Below, piece by piece: positions 57,626-64,000 of a DNA stretch of 64,000 bases. The notes beneath the pieces are model-generated. The model was given only the letters and a program-made list of their open reading frames with translations. It did no database searches and had not been told where the DNA came from. The stretch's first letter is position 1. Every line of letters begins with the position of its first letter. The DNA lies in contig CAAFYZ010000049.1 of the NCBI GenBank assembly GCA_900767415.1, positions 1-64,000 on the forward strand. Direction: 5' to 3'. The DNA comes from Clostridia bacterium (lineage in GTDB: Bacteria > Bacillota > Clostridia > Oscillospirales > CAG-272). The translations under genes and the position numbers were made by a program.

Positions 57626-58546
57626 TTAATCGATATCTTCCTTGACGGTAGTCAAAGTCTTATCCAAAATCTCGGGATGGAGAATATACCGTTTCAGCCG
57701 CTTGAAAGCGGAAGCGAAATAATATCCGTCGCAAATACGCTCGTCCGTCACGACCTTGATGGTGACGAAACGATGTCGCTCTTTTGTCCCGTCCGCCTTC
57801 ACCGCCTCGGCGGAAAATATGTTGCCGTAGGAGACAAAGATCGGAAGCGTGCCGAAGTTATAAAGATGGTGATAAATCGCGGGAATACCGAGCGATCCCA
57901 TCGAGGTGATGATCAGAGATCCGTGGAAGGGGCTGACCTTCAGCAGTTTTTTCGGCATCCAGCCGAAATAATCGAGAAAATGCAGAAAAGCGATCGCTCC
58001 ACGGAAAAGAAGGCGCGGGATCTTCGTAAGAATTTTCGCCGTCTTGTCGAAGTCGGTGTTGTCGGAAACCGCCTTGTGTGCGACGACCTGAAACTTCTTG
58101 TAGACATCGAGGGCGCAGTCGCGGGGGTCGAATTCCACCTTGATACAGGTATCGGGAGATTCGAGCGACAGTTCCTTTTTGATCGTCATGACACATTCAA
58201 CGGTATTGTGCGCGTAAATCTGCTGTCCGGCAATAAAACGGTTGATGCCCGGGTGCTCGGAGACGACACGGATATATGCCGCGAGAATAATATGTAAAAG
58301 CGCGAGATCGGTATAACCCGCCTTATGCTTCTCCGCAAGATACGCTTCCGCATTGGTAATGTCGATGACGTCTTCAAAATGGTTCTGCGCATCCGAACGC
58401 ACGTTCATGATAAACGGCTCGACATAGTGCATGGGCGGAATGGTACGCAACCGTCTGCCGTCACTGCGGTCGCCGAAACGGCGTTTTCTTTTTTTATATG
58501 CGGGAGTATCGTATACCGTGGGGTTTTCGTGGCGTAAATCTTCCAT
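57626..58546 (-). CDS. 2-oxoacid dehydrogenase E2-like acyltransferase, no lipoyl domain
   Basis: 306 residues from ATG 58546. Chloramphenicol-acetyltransferase-like fold with DLALLHIILAAYIRVVSEHP, ITSMGSLGIPAIYHHLYNFG and the C-terminal TDERICDGYYFASAFKRL. The active-site His of E2 enzymes (HxxxDG) is replaced by Glu here. No lipoyl or subunit-binding domain. A similar group is common in Clostridia, function unknown. AGGA lies about 10 nt upstream. Confidence 0.82.
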   Translation of the reverse strand: MEDLRHENPTVYDTPAYKKRKRRFGDRSDGRRLRTIPPMHYVEPFIMNVRSDAQNHFEDVIDITNAEAYLAEKHKAGYTDLALLHIILAAYIRVVSEHPGINRFIAGQQIYAHNTVECVMTIKKELSLESPDTCIKVEFDPRDCALDVYKKFQVVAHKAVSDNTDFDKTAKILTKIPRLLFRGAIAFLHFLDYFGWMPKKLLKVSPFHGSLIITSMGSLGIPAIYHHLYNFGTLPIFVSYGNIFSAEAVKADGTKERHRFVTIKVVTDERICDGYYFASAFKRLKRYILHPEILDKTLTTVKEDID

Positions 58547-58587
58547 GCGATGAGAGTCCTTTCGGAAGTTCAATCTTCTGACATCAT

Positions 58588-58616
58588 ATTTTAACATATT
58601 TGTCGCAAATAGTCAA
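58588..58616 (-). promoter_or_regulatory. Sigma-A promoter of the E2-like gene
   Basis: -35 TTGACT (58611-58616), 17 bp, -10 TAAAAT (58588-58593) on the minus strand. Confidence 0.8.
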
Positions 58617-58650
58617 GGGATACGCGGGATTTCAATTGTGAAATAATATA

Positions 58651-58687
58651 AAATCTCCGCCGACGGGACAACCGAAGGCGGAGATTT
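58651..58687 (-). terminator. EF-G paralogue terminator
   Basis: 11-bp stem 58651-58661/58677-58687, 15-nt loop; A/T-rich TATATTATTTC follows on the minus strand. Confidence 0.7.
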
Positions 58688-58704
58688 CGCTGTTTTGTGG
58701 GGCG

Positions 58705-60783
58705 TCAATCCTCTTTTTTCGCGTCTGCGATGATTTTTTCCGTCAGGGCGGCGGGCACTTCGTCATACCGGATGAAATCGAAGTCGAATCTGCCGCGTCC
58801 CTGCGTCGCCGCACGGAGAGCGATCACGTAGTCGGTCATCTCGGCATACGGTACTTCCGCAACGATCGTCTGTCCGCTGCCGTCGTGAAGCGGCTCGATC
58901 CCCATCACTCTGCCGCGGCGTTTGTTGAGATCGCCCATAACGTCTCCGACATACGTATCGGGTACGGTAACGCGCAGAGAGCCGATCGGCTCGAGAATGA
59001 CGGGATTCGCCTTCGGAAGTCCCTCGCGGTAGGCGATTCCTGCCGCCAGTTTGAAGGAGATTTCGTTGGAGTCCACTTCGTGATAGGAGCCGTCATACAG
59101 ATCGGCTGCGAGGTGTACCATCGGATAGCCGGCAAGCACGCCCTTCTGCATACAGTCGCGGATCCCCTGTTCAACCGCTGGGAAGAAGTTCTTCGGTACG
59201 GCACCGCCGAAAACCGATTCGGTAAAGGTAAGCCCTTCCGCCTCACCGGGAGAGAAACGGATCTTGACGTGACCGTACTGACCGGAACCGCCCGACTGCT
59301 TCTTATGCTTGCCTTCGATGTCGACCGTCTTCTTGATGGTCTCGCGATAAGCGAGGCGCGGCTTCGTCAGATCGACGGCGGCACCGAAGCGGGACTTCAG
59401 TTTCGAAACGACGATATCCAGATGAATGTCGCCGAGACCGGAAACGGTCAGCTGCTTGGTCTCGGGGTTGTTCTCGTATTTCAGCGTCAGATCTTCTTCG
59501 AGAAGTCTTGTCATGCCGCCCGAGATCTTGTCTTCGTCCCCCTTCGCCTTCGGGGTGATTGCCATCGTCATGTAAGGACGGGGATATTCGATCGGGCGAT
59601 AGCGGAAGTTCTGCGCCGCGGTGGTAAGCGTATCGTTGGTGTTGGTATTGGTCAGCTTTGCCGTTACGCCGATGTCGCCGCACGCGAACGCCTCGGCGTC
59701 GATCTGCTTTTTCCCGCGCATCATGAAAATCTTATTCATCTTTTCCGTAGCACCCGTGCGGGTGTTGCGCAGGGTCATATCGCGGCGAAGTTCGCCGTTC
59801 ATCACCTTGAAGAAGGACATCTTGCCGACAAACGGGTCGGCAACGGTCTTGAAAACGAAGAGCGAAGTCTCGTCGCTCTCGGGAAGAATTGGTTTTTCTT
59901 TTTCTTCTCCGTCTTCGGTGAGGATATGCTCGACCTTTCGCGCGGTCGGGCGCGGGAAGGACTCGGCGATGGTATCGAGAAGGGTCTTGATCCCCCAGTT
60001 CTTCAGCGCGGAACCGCAAAAGACGGGAAGAATATCGCCCGTGATAATGCCCTGATGAATCGCCTCGAGCGCTTCTTCACGCGAGATGGGTTCTTCGTTA
60101 AAGAACTTATCCATCAGCTCGTCGCTCGTCTGCGCGATGGCCTCGAGAAGGATATTATGATATTCGGCGCACACTTCCGCGAATTTTTCGGGAATTGAAC
60201 TCCTTGCGTACTCGCCGGTCGCCTTCTCGAAGGTATAGACGCACATCTCCACAAGGTTGGCGAATCCGATGACGGTGTCGCCGTCGATAATCGGAATCTG
60301 AATCGGGCAGACGGTTAGACCGTACTTTTCGCGGATCGCGCCGAATACCTTATAAAATCTCGCTTCCGGATCGTCAAAGCGGTTGATAAAGAACGCCTTC
60401 GGAATTCCCGCCTCGGTGGCAAGCCGCCAGGCAAGCTCCGTGCCGACCTCAATCCCCGCCTTACCGTCCACCACGATAATCGCGGCATCTGCCGCGCGTA
60501 CGCACTGACGGACTTCTCCTTCAAAATCAAAAAAGCCGGGGGTATCCAATATATTGATCTTCGTGCCGTTCCACAGCATGGGTGCCAGCGCGGCGGACAC
60601 GGAATAGCCTCTTTTTATCTCTTCGGGATCAAAGTCACACACGGTATTTCCGTCCGTGATCGTGCCGAGACGATCGGTCAGGCGGGAAATGTAGAGCATG
60701 GACTCGGCGAGCGAAGTCTTTCCGCCGCCGCTGTGCCCGAGGAGGGCAACATTTCTGATGCTTTTCGTGAAAACCTTTTCCAT
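58705..60783 (-). CDS. Elongation factor G-like protein (EF-G2 type)
   Basis: 692 residues with the five EF-G domains. G1 GHSGGGKTS (canonical EF-G has GHIDHGKTT), G3 DTPGFFDF, and G4 NRFDD near 133 where NKMD is usual. SGLGDIHLDIVV and FGGAVPKNFFPAVEQGI occur as in EF-G2. It may act in translation under stress or in ribosome recycling rather than main elongation. AAGGAG 9 nt before ATG 60783. Confidence 0.93.
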   Translation of the reverse strand: MEKVFTKSIRNVALLGHSGGGKTSLAESMLYISRLTDRLGTITDGNTVCDFDPEEIKRGYSVSAALAPMLWNGTKINILDTPGFFDFEGEVRQCVRAADAAIIVVDGKAGIEVGTELAWRLATEAGIPKAFFINRFDDPEARFYKVFGAIREKYGLTVCPIQIPIIDGDTVIGFANLVEMCVYTFEKATGEYARSSIPEKFAEVCAEYHNILLEAIAQTSDELMDKFFNEEPISREEALEAIHQGIITGDILPVFCGSALKNWGIKTLLDTIAESFPRPTARKVEHILTEDGEEKEKPILPESDETSLFVFKTVADPFVGKMSFFKVMNGELRRDMTLRNTRTGATEKMNKIFMMRGKKQIDAEAFACGDIGVTAKLTNTNTNDTLTTAAQNFRYRPIEYPRPYMTMAITPKAKGDEDKISGGMTRLLEEDLTLKYENNPETKQLTVSGLGDIHLDIVVSKLKSRFGAAVDLTKPRLAYRETIKKTVDIEGKHKKQSGGSGQYGHVKIRFSPGEAEGLTFTESVFGGAVPKNFFPAVEQGIRDCMQKGVLAGYPMVHLAADLYDGSYHEVDSNEISFKLAAGIAYREGLPKANPVILEPIGSLRVTVPDTYVGDVMGDLNKRRGRVMGIEPLHDGSGQTIVAEVPYAEMTDYVIALRAATQGRGRFDFDFIRYDEVPAALTEKIIADAKKED

Positions 60784-60842
60784 AAAGTGTTACTCCTTGT
60801 CAATCTTTGCGGGATGAATCGAAATTCAGCCTTCTTGGATTT

Positions 60843-60871
60843 ATTATACCTTATTTTTATTTCGATTGCAA
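60843..60871 (-). promoter_or_regulatory. Sigma-A promoter of the EF-G paralogue
   Basis: -35 TTGCAA (60866-60871), 17 bp, -10 TATAAT (60843-60848) on the minus strand. Confidence 0.88.
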
Positions 60872-60944
60872 GAAGAAAATTTGAAGTTTATGGCTACCCG
60901 ATGTAGAAATTTAAGCCATCGGATTGTGCAAAATAAACAAATAA

Positions 60945-61000
60945 AATCAAAAAGAAGCATCCGAGCCGCTTTTCTCCCGTCGGAGAAGGGTCGGATGCCG
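60945..61000 (-). terminator. radA terminator
   Basis: GCATCCGA/TCGGATGC (60993-61000/60959-60966) closes a stem-loop that is followed by TTCTTTTTG on the minus strand. Confidence 0.8.
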
Positions 61001-61012
61001 CTTTTTCGTACG

Positions 61013-62392
61013 TCAGGGTTCGTCCGCTTTTTTCAGATGCATGGCGGCGAGTGCCTGATAAATATTGGAGATGCCGATCAGTTCCACGCCTTTCGGAATT
61101 TTCAGATGCGATGTCGAGCAGGTTTTCGGCAGGACGATCTTGGTAAATCCGAGGCGGATCGCCTCTTTGACCCGATAGTCGATATGCGAGACGGCACGGA
61201 CTTCTCCCGAGAGCCCGATCTCGCCGAAGGCGATCAGGTCGTCGGGAACCACGCGGTCGGTGATACCGCTGATCAGTGCCATGGCGATGGAGAGATCGGC
61301 ACTCGGCTCGTCCAGCCGGATACCGCCGGCAACGTTGAGATAAACGTCGTTTTCGTAAAATTTCAGTCCCATGCGCTTTTCCAGTACGGCAATGAGAAGT
61401 CCCATGCGGTTGTAATCGAAGCCGTCTGCCGTCCGTTTCGCGGCGGGATAGGAGGTCTTCGTCACCAGTGCCTGAATCTCCGAGATGATCGGTCGGGTCC
61501 CCTGCATGACGCAACCGGCGCAGGAACCGCTCGTGTTCTTCGGTCTTTGCGCCATGATGACCTCGCTCGGATTCGGGATTTCGACCAGCCCGTGCTCGCT
61601 CATCTCAAAGACACCGATCTCGTCGGTGGAACCGAAACGGTTCTTGATCGCGCGGATGATCCGATAGGAATTGGTGCGCTCGCCTTCGAAATACAGGACG
61701 GCGTCGACCATGTGTTCCAGAATCTTCGGTCCCGAGATTCCGCCTTCTTTGTTGACGTGACCGACGAGAAAGACGGCGGCGCCTTTTGTCTTCCCGTATT
61801 CGATAAACGTCATGGCACCTTCCCGCACCTGTGCGACACTGCCGGGGGCGGACGACACCGAGGGCGTGGAGAGCATCTGAACGGAATCGATGATGATGAC
61901 GTCGGGGTGCAAAACGTCGCACTCGGCGCAGATCGCCTCGGTGTCGCTCTCTGTCAGAAGATAAATCTCGTCTCCGTGAATGCCGAGACGGTCGGCGCGG
62001 AGTTTCAGCTGACCTTTGGATTCCTCGCCCGAGACATAGAGGACGCGGCGCGTCTTCGCAAGTTCGGAACAGATCTGCAAAAGGAGCGTGGATTTACCGA
62101 TGCCCGGCTCTCCGGAGAGAAGAACCACCGAACGGTCCACCAGTCCGCCGCCGAGAACGCGGTCGAGCTCTTCCATTCCCGTCCCGGTACGCACGCAGGT
62201 CGGGAGGGTCAACTCGGAGAATTTTTCGGCGTGTGCCGTCACCGCGGGACGGGAAGAGGCGCGCTTCGGCTCTTCGCGGATTTCCACCTCGTCGAAGGAA
62301 TCCCACGCCTGACATTCCGGGCACCGCCCGAGCCAGCGGATGCTTTTGTTACCGCACTCGCGGCAGACATACTGAATTTTCGGAGCTTTCAT
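61013..62392 (-). CDS. radA: DNA repair protein RadA (Sms)
   Basis: 459 residues. Zinc finger CRECGNKSIRWLGRCPEC, RecA-like core with Walker A GEPGIGKSTL near 95, KNRFGSTDE motif, and Lon-type C-terminal domain. Helps process recombination intermediates and, in Firmicutes, transformation. ATG 62392 has AAGGAT upstream; earlier start at 62416 would precede the zinc finger without support. Located 25 bp after cwlD. Confidence 0.97.
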   Translation of the reverse strand: MKAPKIQYVCRECGNKSIRWLGRCPECQAWDSFDEVEIREEPKRASSRPAVTAHAEKFSELTLPTCVRTGTGMEELDRVLGGGLVDRSVVLLSGEPGIGKSTLLLQICSELAKTRRVLYVSGEESKGQLKLRADRLGIHGDEIYLLTESDTEAICAECDVLHPDVIIIDSVQMLSTPSVSSAPGSVAQVREGAMTFIEYGKTKGAAVFLVGHVNKEGGISGPKILEHMVDAVLYFEGERTNSYRIIRAIKNRFGSTDEIGVFEMSEHGLVEIPNPSEVIMAQRPKNTSGSCAGCVMQGTRPIISEIQALVTKTSYPAAKRTADGFDYNRMGLLIAVLEKRMGLKFYENDVYLNVAGGIRLDEPSADLSIAMALISGITDRVVPDDLIAFGEIGLSGEVRAVSHIDYRVKEAIRLGFTKIVLPKTCSTSHLKIPKGVELIGISNIYQALAAMHLKKADEP

Positions 62393-62417
62393 TGTTTTAT
62401 CCTTTGTTCGTAACACT

Positions 62418-63185
62418 TCAACGCCGATTGTTTTCCGACGCTCTTTCTTCTTCGTATTTAATCATACCACAAGCAATCGCAAAACTCAACCGCTTTTGAT
62501 ATTCTTTTTCGGAAAGTTTTTTACATTCGTCCGGATTGGAGAGAAAACCGCACTCGATCAGAACAGCAACATTCTCCGTGTTTTCGAGAATATAGATTTC
62601 TTCGCCCCGCTTGATGCTCCGACGGTTTTGCGGCTGCAGTTCCTTTACGACCTCCGACTGAATACATTCCGCCAGCGCGTCGCTCCCCGCGACGGCGGGC
62701 GAATAATAGACCTGAAGCCCGGAATATTTCGCCTGTCCGAACGAATTCATGTGGATGCTGACAAAAAGCGCGTCCTTATATTCTGCCGCGATTTTACATC
62801 TGTTTTTCAAATCCGAAATCTTTCTCATCCCGGGAATATCTTCTTCGGCGGTATAGAGAAGACGATCGTCGGTGCGCGTGTAGACGACGGTGTACCCGAG
62901 CTCGGAAAGGCGCTCGCCGAGTGCCAGAGTGACGGCAAGATTCAGATCCTTTTCTTTTCTCCCGTCGCAACCGACGGCACCGCCGTCCTCCCCTCCGTGT
63001 CCCGCATCGAGAACCACGATACGCGAGGTGGCGGCATCGGCGGCGGTATCGATACAGAGTGCGGCATCGCTTTGGTTGCCGATCAGAAGATACAGAGCGA
63101 AAAAGAAGGCAACGGCGAACGCCGATACCCGCAAAAGCGTGACGATCGGAAAGAGTTTCCGAAGGTTGACGGTAAAAATACGCAT
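62418..63185 (-). CDS. cwlD: Spore cortex N-acetylmuramoyl-L-alanine amidase CwlD
   Basis: 255 residues. N-terminal membrane helix (about 17-35), then Amidase_3 domain: VLDAGHGGEDGGAVG (His), GRKEKDLNLAV (Glu), SIHMNSF (His) and VLIECGFLSNPDE. CwlD removes the peptide from muramic acid so that PdaA can form muramic delta-lactam. ATG 63185 has GGGAGG 8 nt upstream. Both a sigma-E-type promoter and a terminator-like hairpin cover that site (see findings). radA follows 25 bp later. Confidence 0.96.
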   Translation of the reverse strand: MRIFTVNLRKLFPIVTLLRVSAFAVAFFFALYLLIGNQSDAALCIDTAADAATSRIVVLDAGHGGEDGGAVGCDGRKEKDLNLAVTLALGERLSELGYTVVYTRTDDRLLYTAEEDIPGMRKISDLKNRCKIAAEYKDALFVSIHMNSFGQAKYSGLQVYYSPAVAGSDALAECIQSEVVKELQPQNRRSIKRGEEIYILENTENVAVLIECGFLSNPDECKKLSEKEYQKRLSFAIACGMIKYEEERASENNRR

Positions 63186-63186
63186 A

Positions 63187-63243
63187 AAAAAATCCTCCCG
63201 CACCGTGAAAGCGATACACGGTAAACTGTATGGAGGATTTTTT
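63187..63243 (-). promoter_or_regulatory. Terminator-like hairpin that sequesters the cwlD ribosome-binding site
   Basis: 12-bp perfect stem: 63232-63243 (5' arm on minus) with 63187-63198 (3' arm). The 3' arm contains CCTCC of the cwlD Shine-Dalgarno (63194-63199) followed by a T-run, so it can act as terminator for the upstream gene and as an RBS mask. Inner ACCGT/ACGGT pairing at 63202-63206/63218-63222. Confidence 0.75.
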
Positions 63244-63253
63244 CGTATTATGA
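63225..63253 (-). promoter_or_regulatory. Sigma-E-type promoter of cwlD
   Basis: On the minus strand: TCATAAT (63247-63253), 14 bp, CATACAGT (63225-63232). Matches the sigma-E consensus in every position but the sixth of the -35. Predicted start near 63217, inside the hairpin loop. Confidence 0.75.
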
Positions 63254-63254
63254 C

Positions 63255-63857
63255 TTATTTCCGTTTTTCGTTATTCTTCGTACCGGGAGAAAAGATGCGG
63301 AAATTCTTCGATCCGAAACGATAACCGATCTCCGCGGCAAGGCACGGAAGAATCATCAGAACAAGGAAACCGCAGGTCTGCAAAAGATAGTAAAGATCTG
63401 CCGAATCCGCAAGAGAGACGAACACACCGCGCAGAATACCGAGGTAGGAGGCGGCGGCAAAGCGCAGAATCAGATTGGAGAATGCGAAGAGCATATTGAA
63501 CCCGTTCCCGAGACCGAGCATATACGCGCCCTTGCCGACGAGAGAGAGGAAAATGAAAAGAAAGTTCGGCAAATTGGCGGCAAGGGAAAGACGTACGCCT
63601 TTATGGCGGATCTCCGTCATGCGACCCGCGTCGATGCGGATCCTGTCCTTCGTACCGAGATCCCAGGTCGCGGTGTAAATCAGCACCATATAGAACGCGG
63701 TGGCGAACACCGATATGGCAACGGATATGATGAGAGAGATACCGTCGTCCCCCGCCTGTGCGGCGGCAAAATACAGGACAAGCGAAAAGATGGCAATGCC
63801 GATCTGATTGATATACAGTCGGACAATGTCATACGAATTTTCTTTCAGGAATTTCAT
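63255..63857 (-). CDS. Hypothetical membrane protein, 200 residues
   Basis: Five hydrophobic segments (about 18-40, 45-65, 95-115, 120-145, 160-180). No known family. Weak ribosome site before ATG 63857. Its stop codon is two bases beyond the -35 element of the cwlD promoter. Followed by the hairpin that also masks cwlD translation. Confidence 0.7.
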   Translation of the reverse strand: MKFLKENSYDIVRLYINQIGIAIFSLVLYFAAAQAGDDGISLIISVAISVFATAFYMVLIYTATWDLGTKDRIRIDAGRMTEIRHKGVRLSLAANLPNFLFIFLSLVGKGAYMLGLGNGFNMLFAFSNLILRFAAASYLGILRGVFVSLADSADLYYLLQTCGFLVLMILPCLAAEIGYRFGSKNFRIFSPGTKNNEKRK

Positions 63858-63889
63858 ATACTACCCTTTTTTCGTTAGCTCTTGCTTTA

Positions 63890-63917
63890 ATTATAATCGC
63901 ATAAAGTAAAAAAACAA
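63890..63917 (-). promoter_or_regulatory. Sigma-A promoter of the hypothetical membrane gene
   Basis: -35 TTGTTT (63912-63917), 16 bp, -10 TATAAT (63890-63895) on the minus strand. Confidence 0.65.
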
Positions 63918-63933
63918 GGGACTTGCAAAAATG

Positions 63934-63977
63934 TTTACACTTTATCCACTAAAAGTGTAAAAAATTTTGTATAATAG
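63934..63977 (+). promoter_or_regulatory. Palindrome and promoter-like -10 at the window end
   Basis: TTTACACTTT (63934-63943) and AAAGTGTAAA (63952-63961) are inverted repeats around TTATCCACT, one mismatch from the DnaA box TTATCCACA. TATAAT follows at 63970-63975. Any gene lies outside the window. Confidence 0.35.
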
Positions 63978-64000
63978 AAGGGGAAAGAAAAAAGAAAGAA

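Noticed and set aside
1..64000. CRISPR array, insertion sequence or prophage genes
   Set aside because: No regularly spaced repeats, transposase, integrase or phage structural genes were seen on either strand.

Overview
The window looks like a piece of chromosome from an endospore-forming member of the Clostridia (Firmicutes), probably an uncultured gut lineage. Evidence: Shine-Dalgarno sites close to AGGAGG, consensus TTGACA/TATAAT promoters, classic Firmicute gene neighbourhoods (yybS-gdpP-rplI-dnaB-tilS-ftsH, and rpmG-secE-nusG-rplK-rplA), and sporulation genes (spoIIID, cwlD, a pdaA-like deacetylase, a SleC-like cortex hydrolase, a DacB/DacF-type carboxypeptidase). Base composition is near 50-55% GC, except for an AT-rich island at about 52.8-55.8 kb. 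I see no insertion sequence, prophage, CRISPR array or rRNA operon.

Layout. 0-10.5 kb: the 3' end of a large secreted-type protein, an OmpR-family response regulator without its kinase, ychF, a lipid kinase-comEC operon and a recG-rarA operon. 10.6-20.5 kb: yybS, gdpP, rplI, dnaB, tilS and ftsH on the plus strand, then a yhbD-like regulator with a bactofilin. 20.5-29.8 kb: a translation/secretion cluster on the minus strand, a GT2-GtrA-acyltransferase fusion, an AraC regulator with a 2-hydroxyacid dehydrogenase, a CDF transporter, a stand-alone acyl carrier protein, an NfeD-like protein, and tRNA-Arg/tRNA-His. 29.8-34.7 kb: clpC downstream of a spore cortex-hydrolase-like operon. 34.7-43.9 kb: PRPP synthetase, an Rrf2 regulator, lgt, folD, rpsU, pdaA, a D,D-carboxypeptidase, pgi and a small P-loop protein. 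44-49.6 kb: a Cys-rich putative coat protein, an SpoU methyltransferase, spoIIID, about 700 bp of non-coding DNA with RNA-like structures, a zinc-ribbon protein and aspartate kinase. 49.8-52.5 kb: a metallo-beta-lactamase protein and L-fucose isomerase. 52.8-55.8 kb: an AT-rich array of RHS-tail/immunity cassettes beside tRNA-Ser. 56-64 kb: a cupin, a HAD hydrolase, an E2-like acyltransferase, an EF-G paralogue, radA and cwlD.

How the genes work together. cwlD and pdaA make cortex muramic delta-lactam, which the SleC-like enzyme would need as substrate during germination. spoIIID, the carboxypeptidase gene and cwlD each have a sigma-E-type promoter with the same geometry (a 7-mer resembling KMATAWW, 14 bp, a CATANANT-like 8-mer). 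The strongest new observation is the cwlD leader. There the sigma-E-type promoter starts inside a terminator hairpin whose 3' arm contains the cwlD ribosome-binding site, so read-through mRNA should be untranslatable while sporulation mRNA is free. The other main finding is the orphan RHS toxin-immunity cassette array with a repeated terminator/core junction.
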